Origin: an uncultured Eggerthellaceae bacterium
GTDB lineage: Bacteria; Actinomycetota; Coriobacteriia; Coriobacteriales; Eggerthellaceae
Length of the DNA stretch: 14,822 nt
NCBI GenBank assembly: GCA_934631995.1
Contig: CAKTYF010000045.1
Coordinates: forward strand, 1 to 14,822
Reading direction: 5' to 3'
Shown piece after piece: positions 7,463-14,295 of this stretch. A model generated the notes under the pieces. It worked only from the letters and a program-made list of their open reading frames with translations, searched no databases and was not told where the DNA came from. Position 1 is the stretch's first letter; each line of letters opens with the position of its first letter. The position numbers were made by a program, and so were the translations under genes.

Positions 7463-8395
7463 ATGTTTTGCGTTCAGATAGCCGGGGTTCTTGTTGCCAT
7501 AGAGAACCGCTATGCGTTCACCGAACGGCTCTGTGCGGACTATATTGTTGGCGTCTCTCCTGATGAATGCGACTTTTCAGTATCGGCAACAGCGGAAGAA
7601 ATTGCAGCGGAAAACAACGACGAAGACGCGTTTTCGCCCGCGTATTGCGAATCGTTGGCGCTCTATCGCAAGATGTGCACGCGCATGCTTGATTACGATG
7701 CGTTCTTGTTTCATGCGGCAGTTGTCTCGTACGCGGGCCGCGGCTACGCGTTTGCGGCGAAAAGCGGCACGGGCAAAAGCACGCACGTTGTGCAGTGGAT
7801 GCGCGCGCTGGGCGACCGCGTGACGGTAGTGAACGGCGACAAGCCTCTTCTGCGTTGGTGGAGAGGCGAAGGCGCTGGGGAAGGCGAAGATGCTGGCGCT
7901 GGCGCTGACGAAGGAGAAACCCCTGGTAGGGGGCGTGCTGGCGAAGGTGCTGCTGCGGGGAAAGGCACTGGTGCTGCTGCTGGGGACGTCCAGGCGGCGG
8001 GCGTGCGTTCTGCGATCTCGCTCGCGGATACTGGCGACGCTGATGCTGCGAACCGCCAGGCATCGGGAGCGTTTCTTGCGTATGGTACGCCGTATTGTGG
8101 CAAAGAGAGCTGGGGACAGAATACGAGCGTGCCCCTTCGCACGGTGTGCTTTATTGAGCGTTGCGAGCCGGGTGAGCTGAACTGCCTGGAGCGCTTGGAA
8201 GACGACGGCGAAATAATCAACCGCATGATGAATCAGATTCTTCTGCCGAAAGATCCTGTTTTGGCTGTTCGACAGCTTGATTTGCTGGATAGGCTGGTCA
8301 CGAGCGTGCCGTTTTACGTGTTGCGCTGCACGCCGACCCGCGCTGCCTTTGACGCGGCGTTTCAAATGACGCTGTGCGATAATGAGAACGAATAA
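7463..8395 (+). CDS. HPr-kinase-like P-loop kinase with internal low-complexity insert
   Basis: The start is ATG 7463, preceded by aaggag at 7449-7454; an in-frame TTG at 7433 lacks such a site. The product has 310 residues. FLFHAAVVSYAGRGYAFAAKSG leads into a Walker A motif, SGTGKST (residues 101-107), then NGDKPLL (124-130), AYGTPYCGKESWG (206-218) and DLLDRL followed by VPFYVLRC. These are hallmarks of the HprK-related kinases found in RiPP/lasso clusters with NTP_transf_5 and PqqD proteins, not of true HPr kinase/phosphorylase. Some relatives phosphorylate precursor peptides. Residues of about 134-201 (bases 7862-8065) are a Gly/Ala/Glu-rich insert, placed exactly in the loop between the NGDKP strand and the AYGTP strand. 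It is the first gene of a four-gene operon; the next starts 25 nt downstream. Confidence 0.8.
   Translation: MFCVQIAGVLVAIENRYAFTERLCADYIVGVSPDECDFSVSATAEEIAAENNDEDAFSPAYCESLALYRKMCTRMLDYDAFLFHAAVVSYAGRGYAFAAKSGTGKSTHVVQWMRALGDRVTVVNGDKPLLRWWRGEGAGEGEDAGAGADEGETPGRGRAGEGAAAGKGTGAAAGDVQAAGVRSAISLADTGDADAANRQASGAFLAYGTPYCGKESWGQNTSVPLRTVCFIERCEPGELNCLERLEDDGEIINRMMNQILLPKDPVLAVRQLDLLDRLVTSVPFYVLRCTPTRAAFDAAFQMTLCDNENE
7862..8065 (+). repeat. Low-complexity coding insert in the kinase
   Basis: About 68 codons rich in Gly, Ala and Glu/Asp, built from imperfect ggcgaaggcgctgg-type units. It sits between two conserved kinase motifs, in a loop. Confidence 0.65.
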
Positions 8396-8420
8396 TTGCA
8401 TCGAAACGAAAGATTGTGAC

Positions 8421-8687
8421 ATGAAAATTAAAGACGGTTTCATCGTGAATAAAGTGGGCACGCAATACGTGGTGGTGCCGGTTGGCCAGGTCAGCGTGGA
8501 GCGTCATTGCATGATTCGCCTGAACGAAACGGGTGCGTTTTTATGGAAGCAGCTTGGCGCGCATGCAACAGAAGATGCGCTGGTTCAGGCCTTGCTTGCG
8601 GAATATGATGCGGCCGAGGATTTGGCACGCGCCGATGTTGCGACGTTTCTGGGCAAGCTGCGCGACGCCGATTTGATAGACGAGTAG
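8421..8687 (+). CDS. PqqD-family peptide-binding (RRE-like) protein
   Basis: The product has 88 residues from ATG 8421, giving MKIKDGF, a typical N-terminus for the family; an in-frame ATG at 8382 overlapping the kinase gene would add 13 unusual residues. The order is an N-terminal beta segment (FIVNKVGTQYVVVPVGQ), a conserved LNETGAFLW turn-helix (34-42), then helices ending in FLGKLRDADLID, which matches the PqqD winged-helix fold. PqqD proteins bind leader peptides of ribosomal precursors and present them to modifying enzymes. It is the only operon member without a low-complexity insert. The ribosome binding site is weak (gaaag), so translation may be coupled to the kinase gene 25 nt upstream. 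Its likely partner peptide is inferred only. Confidence 0.85.
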   Translation: MKIKDGFIVNKVGTQYVVVPVGQVSVERHCMIRLNETGAFLWKQLGAHATEDALVQALLAEYDAAEDLARADVATFLGKLRDADLIDE

Positions 8688-8723
8688 ACGCTTGACGGTT
8701 GGACGCTTGGTAGCAATGGATTC

Positions 8724-9515
8724 ATGACGGAAGAGAAGGACATCTTGGCAGGTGAGGCGGGCGCGGGCGTGGACGTGGCTGCAGGTGCGGGCGCGGGTAC
8801 GGGTTCGGGCTCGTCGGCGCCTGCGCCTTCTTCTGTTACGCCTGTCGCTTCCGCCGCGTCTGAGTCTTCCGTTCCCGCCGCATCGGACTCTTCCGTTCCC
8901 GCTGCACCGGCGTCTGCGCCTTCCGCTGCTTCCGCTTCCCCTGCCTCCGAGCCGCGTAAGATCGAGGGCGTGCTGGCAGTCGAGGGCTTCTACCTGGGGC
9001 CGCCCGTGGGCGTTTCCATGTGGCCGATGCTGCGCAACCGTCACGACGTGATGATGGTGGTGCCGGCCGCGGGCGAGTTGCGTCGCTACGACGTGGCGCT
9101 GTATCGTCGCGGCGAGAAGTACGTGCTGCATCGCGTGGTGGGGCACTACGAAAACGGCGCCGAAAAAGGCTATGTGATCTGCGGAGATAATTGCGTGACG
9201 CTGGAGTATATTCCTTGCGAAAACGTGCTGGGCGTGCTGAGCGGCTTCTATCGCGATGGGCATCGTATTGATTGCGAAATGTCGCGCGGGTATCATGCGT
9301 ACTCGAAGCTGTGGGTGGCGCTGTTTCCCGTTCGCAAGGTGTGCAAGGGCGCAAGTGCTGCGGTAAGGCATGTGGGAAAACGGTTGCTTTTAGCGTGCGG
9401 CCTGCGGAAATGCAAAGGTACAGATGATGTGGCGGTGGGCGGCGCGGTTGATGGCGTTGCTGCGGCTAGCGGCAGCGCCGGCAACACCAAGCGCGAAGCG
9501 GGGCGGAAACGATGA
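8724..9515 (+). CDS. S24/S26 signal-peptidase-like protease with low-complexity N-terminus
   Basis: The product has 263 residues. The peptidase core begins at about residue 78: GVSMWPML (S98 as nucleophile), RRYDVALYRRGEKYVLHRVVG (H136 in the position of the general base), and ICGDN (152-156), the conserved GDN box. A His rather than Lys in that position resembles SipW/Sec11-type enzymes. LWVALFPVRK near 196-205 is a conserved C-terminal element that may associate with the membrane. Residues of about 11-77 (bases 8754-8954) are a Gly/Ala then Ser/Pro-rich stretch with a repeated SSVPAA element, placed between a short N-terminal segment and the core; the last 30 residues are also low-complexity. 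In this context the enzyme is the candidate leader-peptide or substrate protease. No good ribosome binding site is visible. It overlaps the exporter gene by 4 nt. Confidence 0.8.
   Translation: MTEEKDILAGEAGAGVDVAAGAGAGTGSGSSAPAPSSVTPVASAASESSVPAASDSSVPAAPASAPSAASASPASEPRKIEGVLAVEGFYLGPPVGVSMWPMLRNRHDVMMVVPAAGELRRYDVALYRRGEKYVLHRVVGHYENGAEKGYVICGDNCVTLEYIPCENVLGVLSGFYRDGHRIDCEMSRGYHAYSKLWVALFPVRKVCKGASAAVRHVGKRLLLACGLRKCKGTDDVAVGGAVDGVAAASGSAGNTKREAGRKR
8754..8954 (+). repeat. Low-complexity coding insert in the protease
   Basis: About 67 codons. The first part is Gly/Ala-rich (gcgggcgcgg-type units); the second is Ser/Pro/Ala-rich with a near-duplicate of tcttccgttcccgc at two points. Confidence 0.65.
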
Positions 9516-11428
9516 GCCGTCGCGCGTCCGCCGCACGCAATCGCGACAAGGTTACATATGCATGGCTGTTTGCGCAATCGAGGGCGCAGCACGGGCGCAT
9601 TGTGGCGTTGTCTCTGCTGTGCACGTTGCAAGCGGCGGTGCTGGTGGGATTCGCGTTGGCGTGCCGCGCTGTTATTGACCAAGCGGTGGCGGGCAACGTT
9701 GACGGCTTGCTGGCAAGTGCGGCGGGTCTTGCCAGCGTTATTGTCGCGCAGCTGGTTTTGCGCCTGGCTATCAACAGCATACAGGAGCGTATTCGCGCGC
9801 GCTTCGCCCTTGAGCTGCGCAAATCGATGCTCGACAGCATTTTTTCCGCGCGGTACGGCAGCGTTTTGCGCTTCCATTCCGGCGAGCTTTCCAACCGCAT
9901 GTTTTCCGACGTGCAAGTGGTTTCCAACGGCGTGGCGACCATCATCCCGAGTTTTGTGTCCATGTTCATGCAGCTTGTGTTCGCCATTGCGGTGCTGGCG
10001 CTGATCAGCCCGCCCATGGTGGTGCTGTTCGCGGCGGCGGCCCTGCTGTCGTTTGTGCTGGCGCGCACGTTGCGCGGGCGGCTGAAGGCGCTGCACAAAA
10101 CAGTGCAGGAAAAGGAAGGCGCCGTGCGCGTATTTCTGCAGGAGGCGCTTGAGCATCAGCTGGTCATCCGCTCGTTTGGCGCGCAACCTGCCACAAGCGC
10201 GCGCGCCGACAAGCTGCAAGAGGAGCATTTTGCCGCACAGATGCGCCGCCGCGGGTATTCCATTGCCGCCAACGCCAGCTTCTCGTTTTTCTTCAATGCG
10301 CTGTATGCCGTGGCACTTACGTGGTGCGCGTTTGAGCTGCTGCACGGCACCATGAGCTACGGCACGCTGATGGCGGTGCTGCAGCTGGTGGCGCGCATTC
10401 AGGCGCCGGTTTCCAGCTTGTCAGGCATGTTGCCGCAGCTGTATCAGTCGCTTGCTTCGGCGGAGCGCATGATGGAGGTCGCGAATTTGCCGCAAGCGCA
10501 GAATTGCTTGCCAGGAACGGCTGCGGAGTTCTACGAGCGGTTTTCGGGTGTGCGCATGAGCGACCTGGCGTTTTCCTACGACGATAGGGAAGGGGAGGAC
10601 GTTGTGGGTGTCGCGGCCGATGGTGCGACAGCGGATGCTGCTGCCGGCGGTTGCGCGGGCGCGGTTGCGGATGCGGATGTCGACGGCGAAGGCGCTGTCG
10701 GCGCAGTTGCGGATGTGGGTGTCGACGGAGGCGACGCTGGCGTTGTCGAGGGTGACGTTGTTGGCAACGGCGCGGATGCTGCGGGCGCGGAGAGGCGCGC
10801 CGTTGGGCTGTCTTCCGAAGACGTTGGTTTGACCTGCGAAGATGCTTTCGTTCCCAAGGGGTCGTTCGTGGTGGTCGAAGGCCCTTCCGGCTCGGGCAAG
10901 TCCACGCTGTTCAAGTTGGTGCTGGGTGCGTACGATGCGGACGGCTTCTCTTACGAGCTTATCGATGGTGCGCGTGCCACCGCTTCCCAAGTGCCGCCAG
11001 GAGTGTTCGCCTACGTGCCGCAGGATAACTTTCTGTTTGCGGGAACCGTGCGCGAAAACGTGGCGTTTGCGGCCCCCAATGCAACCGATGATCAGGTGAA
11101 ACGTGCGTGCGAGATAGCGTGCGCGTGGGATTTTGTGGAAGAGCTTCCGCAGGGGCTTGGTACGATGATCGGCGAACACGGGCAAGGGCTTTCCCAAGGT
11201 CAGCTGCAGCGTTTGGCTATTGCGCGCGCGGTGTGTTCGGGTGCGCCCATTATGGTGCTCGATGAGGTTACGAGCGCACTCGACAACGCCACCGAAGCTG
11301 CAGTGCTTGCGAATATAGCACAGCTACCAGGTAAAACGGTTTTCGTTGCAGCGCATCGCGCGAAAGCGCGCGAATTTGCCACCATGCGCCTTCATGTGGA
11401 AGACGGCGTGCTGAGCGAAGTGTGCTAA
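9512..11428 (+). CDS. ABC exporter (fused membrane and ATPase domains) with insert in the ATPase domain
   Basis: The product has 638 residues. ATG overlaps the protease stop in ATGA, implying translational coupling. Residues of about 28-305 form a six-helix exporter domain. The ATPase domain has Walker A GPSGSGKST (457-465), Q-loop Q504 (VPQDN), signature LSQGQ (560-564, a variant of LSGGQ), Walker B IMVLDE with E585, D-loop SALD, and switch H615 (AAHR), so it should be active. As a half-transporter it would work as a homodimer, exporting a peptide or processed substrate. It has no peptidase C39 domain, fitting the separate protease encoded just upstream. Residues of about 359-430 (bases 10586-10801) form an Ala/Gly/Asp/Val-rich insert directly after FSYDD, in the loop that normally leads on to the Walker A strand. 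Confidence 0.85.
   Translation: MSRRASAARNRDKVTYAWLFAQSRAQHGRIVALSLLCTLQAAVLVGFALACRAVIDQAVAGNVDGLLASAAGLASVIVAQLVLRLAINSIQERIRARFALELRKSMLDSIFSARYGSVLRFHSGELSNRMFSDVQVVSNGVATIIPSFVSMFMQLVFAIAVLALISPPMVVLFAAAALLSFVLARTLRGRLKALHKTVQEKEGAVRVFLQEALEHQLVIRSFGAQPATSARADKLQEEHFAAQMRRRGYSIAANASFSFFFNALYAVALTWCAFELLHGTMSYGTLMAVLQLVARIQAPVSSLSGMLPQLYQSLASAERMMEVANLPQAQNCLPGTAAEFYERFSGVRMSDLAFSYDDREGEDVVGVAADGATADAAAGGCAGAVADADVDGEGAVGAVADVGVDGGDAGVVEGDVVGNGADAAGAERRAVGLSSEDVGLTCEDAFVPKGSFVVVEGPSGSGKSTLFKLVLGAYDADGFSYELIDGARATASQVPPGVFAYVPQDNFLFAGTVRENVAFAAPNATDDQVKRACEIACAWDFVEELPQGLGTMIGEHGQGLSQGQLQRLAIARAVCSGAPIMVLDEVTSALDNATEAAVLANIAQLPGKTVFVAAHRAKAREFATMRLHVEDGVLSEVC
10586..10801 (+). repeat. Low-complexity coding insert in the ABC ATPase domain
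   Basis: About 72 codons rich in Ala, Gly, Asp and Val, with repeated gcggatgt and gtcgacgg-type units. Conserved ATPase sequence lies immediately on both sides. Confidence 0.65.
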
Positions 11429-11514
11429 GAGCTTTGCCGCTGTAGTTGTCCTCGTGCCGCTTGCCGCCGTTTTGCATGCTCGGCGCAGATGTTGACCTCG
11501 GCACGTTGCTGTAA

Positions 11515-11558
11515 AACTGGGATTATGGGCCAAAATGCGGTGATGACAAATCCCGGTT
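11515..11558. repeat. Stem-loop downstream of the exporter gene
   Basis: aactgggatt (11515-11524) pairs with aatcccggtt (11549-11558) with one G-T wobble, around a 24-nt loop. There is no following T-run. It lies about 90 bp after the exporter stop and could protect or end the operon transcript, or be part of an intergenic repeat. Confidence 0.4.
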
Positions 11559-11679
11559 GCGTCTAAAAGCTCGATGAGGATGATTGATGATGTAAAAACC
11601 GCTCTGCCAGTCCCCTTTTACGACTTTGCCTTTCTCGGAAAGCGTCGAATTGCGGCCATCTTGTCGGAAAACGGGTGCG

Positions 11680-11848
11680 AAAACGCTCAAATTGACGATA
11701 CGGGGCAGGTTGGGGGCGCGGACAAGGCGACTCAGAGCTCTTCAGTCCAGTTGCTTTCGGTAAAAGCCCAGGTCGTTAGATTGCTTCGACGGCAACAAGT
11801 GCGATAGCACCTTTTCCACCTGCCCCGTATCGTCGATTTGCGCGTTTT
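11680..11848. repeat. 169-bp element bounded by 31-bp imperfect inverted repeats
   Basis: The left arm (11680-11710) and the reverse complement of the right arm (11818-11848) agree at 29 of 31 positions, including an unbroken gacgatacggggcaggt. Inside each arm is the core CAAAT(T/C)GACGATA, which also appears in the 14001-14194 element with the same inward orientation. The interior of about 107 bp has no credible gene. Confidence 0.65.
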
Positions 11849-11871
11849 TGAGCGAAAAAAACGACAACATG

Positions 11872-11894
11872 CCCTCTCGAAGAACCCGAGAGGG
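11872..11894. repeat. Perfect 8-bp hairpin
   Basis: ccctctcg (11872-11879) and cgagaggg (11887-11894) pair around a 7-nt loop. No T-run follows on the plus strand, while the minus strand continues into a run of seven T after about 10 nt, so a weak minus-strand terminator is possible. Confidence 0.4.
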
Positions 11895-11904
11895 TCCCAA
11901 GGGA

Positions 11905-11951
11905 TTCCAAAAAGTCCGAACTCGCGTACGCGGTGGTTTATCTTTTTGGAA
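11905..11951. repeat. 10-bp inverted repeat enclosing a 10-bp palindrome
   Basis: ttccaaaaag (11905-11914) is the exact reverse complement of ctttttggaa (11942-11951). Between them lies the perfect palindrome cgcgtacgcg (11923-11932). The role is unknown. Confidence 0.45.
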
Positions 11952-12125
11952 ATGAAGCAAGGGTCGAAAAGACCCCCTTTCGAAAGAGGCTTGGATTAAA
12001 GATGGGTGTCAATCAGCGCACTATCGGAAATAGCAAGATTCCCTGAACCGCACTCGGGGATGGTTTGATTTGCCTATCTTATGCGGTTATTCCGACACTT
12101 GCTATATCGCAGCAATGACGAATTC

Positions 12126-13751
12126 CTATTTCCCCTGTTCAGAGTCATCTTTCTTAATGGCATGCTCTGCGGCGCGCCCCAATTCCTCCATGCGATGATG
12201 GTACTCGCGCACGGCGCGCGTTGCAATGTGGCGACGGATGGCATCGGTTTCTTTCGCGATATCGACAATTGAGAGGCCTTCGCCTGTGCCTTCTTCTTCG
12301 CTGAAATGATTTCGTGCGTTCTCTTTGGCGGCTGCTTGCTGTCGTGCGAAGTCAATGGCCTGTTCAAGGGCTCGTTTGCGCTCGGATTCGCGCTGCAAGG
12401 TGAACGCAAGATCTTCCCAGCTGGGGTCTTGATGCGCCGATGCCGCCTCGCGCGCGGCGTGGCGAGCAGCGATTTCCTGCATGGCAAGCATGCGCCCGAG
12501 CTCAAGGTGCTCGTGCAAAATAGTGCGCGCATCGTGCGGGTGCGCAGCAATTTCATGCGCGGCCTCCACGGGGTGCACGTCAACCACGCGGTACGTGAGC
12601 GACGCCAAAAGCGGCATAAGGAACACGGTGATGGCGCCGGCGGCCACTAACACGCCGGCAAGCTCCTGGCTCATGGCGCCCGACTTCACGGCAACGCTGG
12701 TCACAGCCACAATAATGGGCAGCGCGGTGGTGCAGTACAGCGCCACGGTAACGCGATTGTGGATGGAGAGCAGCTGGCGGTCCTTCCCCAGCGAAAGCGC
12801 CACAATAATGGGCAGCGTGCGAATGACCAGCAGCGCAGCGATGAACGCGATGAGCAGCAGCGGCTGTTCGCCCACGCCGGCAAGGTTGATTTTGGCGCCG
12901 GACACCACGAAGAACATGGGGATCAGGAAGCCGTAGCCAATGGCGTCGAGCTTTGATTCCAGCTCGTGGTCGCCTTCGGGGATAACGTAGCGCAGCACGA
13001 AGCCGGCGGCGAATGCGCCCAGCACAATATCCAGGCCGAAGACGGCCGAGACGGTTACCAGGCCAATGAGCAGCACCACCACAACGCGCACGAACGTCTG
13101 CGACGTGGTGTTTCGCTTGCTGGCAAGGAATCGGTACACGCGATGGCCGGCGCGGCGCGCTTTTGCGGGGATGACCGCCATAATGACGCAGAGTGCGGCG
13201 AACCCCAGCAGGATGACGATGGTTTTCCACTCACTGCGCGATGATAGCAGCAGCGCCATGGCTATGATGGGGCACAGCTCGCCCCAGGTGCCGAAGGACA
13301 AAATGGCGTCGCCGACCGTGGTGCCTTCGAGCTGGCGTTCTTTCAGGATGGGCATAAGCGTGCCCAGCGCGGTGGTGGTCAGAGCAATGGCCACGGCAAT
13401 GCCCTCGGTAGAGGTGGGCGAGAGCTCTGTTGCCAGCGCGACTGCCGCGAATGCCATAAGGATGCTAACAGCCCAGGTGGCAAGGCCTTTTTTGCCTTGC
13501 GAGCCCGAAAGGCTGCGCGGATTGATTTCGTAGCCGGCAAGTAGGAACAGAAACGCCAGGCCTAGCTCCGCAATCATTTCGATGGAATCCGTGGTTTGGA
13601 TGATGCCCGCCATGTGCGGCCCCAAAAGTGCGCCGGCAAGCAGCAAGATGACGGTTTCTGGCACCAGACCGCGCGGCACCAGGCGCGCGATGATGGGGGA
13701 GAGCGCCGCGATGAGCGCCGCCGCGAAAAGTGATATGAAGTCGGTTGCCAT
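12126..13751 (-). CDS. CPA2/Kef-type cation:proton antiporter with long cytosolic tail
   Basis: The product has 541 residues; its ATG is preceded on the minus strand by gaggaag. Residues 1-390 hold about 12 membrane helices in the Na+/H+ exchanger fold: LLLAGALLGP (36-45), FLFLLAGYEI (67-76), ALTTTALGTLMPILKE (123-138), LGAFAAGFVLR (244-254), and an Arg in LVIRTLPI (R311). It would exchange Na+ or K+ for H+ across the membrane. At the position where CPA2 proteins usually carry the ion-binding Asp after the STxxxLPxLKE segment, this one reads GTWGELCP with Glu158. Residues of about 391-541 form a charged, His/Glu/Arg-rich, helix-forming tail, not an evident TrkA-N domain, so any regulation is by another route. 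It stands alone on its strand and converges with the exporter operon; no functional link to that cluster is visible. Confidence 0.85.
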   Translation of the reverse strand: MATDFISLFAAALIAALSPIIARLVPRGLVPETVILLLAGALLGPHMAGIIQTTDSIEMIAELGLAFLFLLAGYEINPRSLSGSQGKKGLATWAVSILMAFAAVALATELSPTSTEGIAVAIALTTTALGTLMPILKERQLEGTTVGDAILSFGTWGELCPIIAMALLLSSRSEWKTIVILLGFAALCVIMAVIPAKARRAGHRVYRFLASKRNTTSQTFVRVVVVLLIGLVTVSAVFGLDIVLGAFAAGFVLRYVIPEGDHELESKLDAIGYGFLIPMFFVVSGAKINLAGVGEQPLLLIAFIAALLVIRTLPIIVALSLGKDRQLLSIHNRVTVALYCTTALPIIVAVTSVAVKSGAMSQELAGVLVAAGAITVFLMPLLASLTYRVVDVHPVEAAHEIAAHPHDARTILHEHLELGRMLAMQEIAARHAAREAASAHQDPSWEDLAFTLQRESERKRALEQAIDFARQQAAAKENARNHFSEEEGTGEGLSIVDIAKETDAIRRHIATRAVREYHHRMEELGRAAEHAIKKDDSEQGK

Positions 13752-13755
13752 AGCT

Positions 13756-13762
13756 CTTCCTC
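13756..13762 (-). promoter_or_regulatory. Ribosome binding site of the antiporter gene
   Basis: The minus strand reads gaggaagagctATG, an SD core about 4 nt before the start at 13751; this supports the chosen start. No convincing -35/-10 pair was found upstream. Confidence 0.65.
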
Positions 13763-13926
13763 ACGCGAACTTTGCGCCGTGTGGCTTCGTTCGCGATTTT
13801 GCTTCGTTCCGTTTCGCTCAAGTATAGCGATGCCGCTCGATGCGGGGGCGATATCTTCACAATGTCGATATTCCGTTGCCAAAGGCGGTGGTTTGAGGAG
13901 GAGCTGGCGCGGTGCTTGGTTACTAT

Positions 13927-13951
13927 GGATGCGGCTCTGGGTGCCGCATCC
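13927..13951 (+). terminator. Orphan terminator-like hairpin
   Basis: ggatgcggc (13927-13935) and gccgcatcc (13943-13951) pair perfectly around a 7-nt loop, followed by a weak ttccct tail. No plus-strand protein gene ends before it. A weak plus-strand promoter-like pair (ttgctt 13799-13804, tatagc 13823-13828, 18-bp spacer) would make a transcript of roughly 120 nt. Confidence 0.35.
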
Positions 13952-14000
13952 TTCCCTCTGCGGGGTTTGGCGAGTGGTTGTTGCGAAATCGACCTTGAAT

Positions 14001-14194
14001 TCGGGCAAATCGACGATAGATGGTGGTTTTCGCGAGCGATTCGAGCCGTTGGCGATGGATGGTGAAAGAATCGCGAGCAGCAGTTTTGCGTTTCCCCAGT
14101 TCACAGGCTTGTACTGTCTTTCTTCGCAGTGCGGTATCAGTCGGGGGTCGGCCGAATGGGAGTTGGAACTACCGCCTATCGTCGATTTGCCCGA
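14001..14194. repeat. 194-bp element bounded by 19-bp perfect inverted repeats
   Basis: tcgggcaaatcgacgatag at 14001-14019 is the exact reverse complement of 14176-14194. Just inside, both arms continue with related ggt(g/a)gtt. The core CAAATCGACGATA is the one seen in the 11680-11848 element. The interior has no credible gene. Confidence 0.65.
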
Positions 14195-14285
14195 GTTTAC
14201 CCTCATTTATCCAACAAGCAGGGTTGTTTCGGTGCCAGCAAACTGGAATCGCGCGGCTCTCCTAGGGTGTTGCGCGCGTCAACAG

Positions 14286-14294
14286 TGATAGAAT
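14286..14294 (+). promoter_or_regulatory. Candidate extended -10 promoter of the Ig-like protein gene
   Basis: tgatagaat is an extended -10 (TGnTAnnnT pattern). It lies 7 nt before ATG 14302, so a transcript started here would have almost no 5' leader. No -35 at normal spacing was found. Confidence 0.35.
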
Positions 14295-14295
14295 C

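Larger units (their letters stand above)
11429..12125. other. Gene-poor region dense in inverted repeats
   Basis: This 697-bp stretch separates the convergent exporter and antiporter genes. It holds a hairpin at 11515-11558, a 31-bp-arm inverted repeat at 11680-11848, an 8-bp hairpin at 11872-11894, a 10-bp inverted repeat at 11905-11951 enclosing a perfect palindrome (cgcgtacgcg, 11923-11932), and a 5-bp stem at 11961-11975. Two short opposing ORFs (11574-11807 plus, 11742-11960 minus) both read NAQIDDTGQV only because each crosses one arm of the same inverted repeat. No protein gene or clear T-rich terminator was recognised. Confidence 0.6.
13752..14295. other. Gene-poor divergent intergenic region
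   Basis: This 544-bp region lies between the diverging antiporter (minus) and Ig-like protein (plus) genes. It contains a perfect 9-bp hairpin at 13927-13951 and an inverted-repeat-bounded segment at 14001-14194. Short overlapping ORFs cross it, but none has a ribosome binding site or protein-like sequence; the repeated NSGKSTI read on both strands is the translated inverted repeat. Confidence 0.6.

Noticed and set aside
7862..8065. Kinase insert as a frameshift or pseudogene
   Set aside because: The frame is kept and the conserved AYGTPYCGK motif resumes directly afterwards; the same kind of insert occurs in three neighbours.
9293..10345. 350-codon minus-strand ORF opposite the exporter gene
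   Set aside because: Its composition (Arg, His, Gln-rich) is typical of antisense frames in GC-rich genes; the plus strand encodes clear exporter motifs.
11574..11960. Two opposing short ORFs sharing the residues NAQIDDTGQV
   Set aside because: The shared peptide is the translation of the two arms of an inverted repeat, and neither ORF has a ribosome binding site.
13574..14206. 210-codon minus-strand ORF and overlapping plus ORFs in the antiporter upstream region
   Set aside because: They overlap the real antiporter start in another frame, contain repeat-derived peptides and no recognisable domain.
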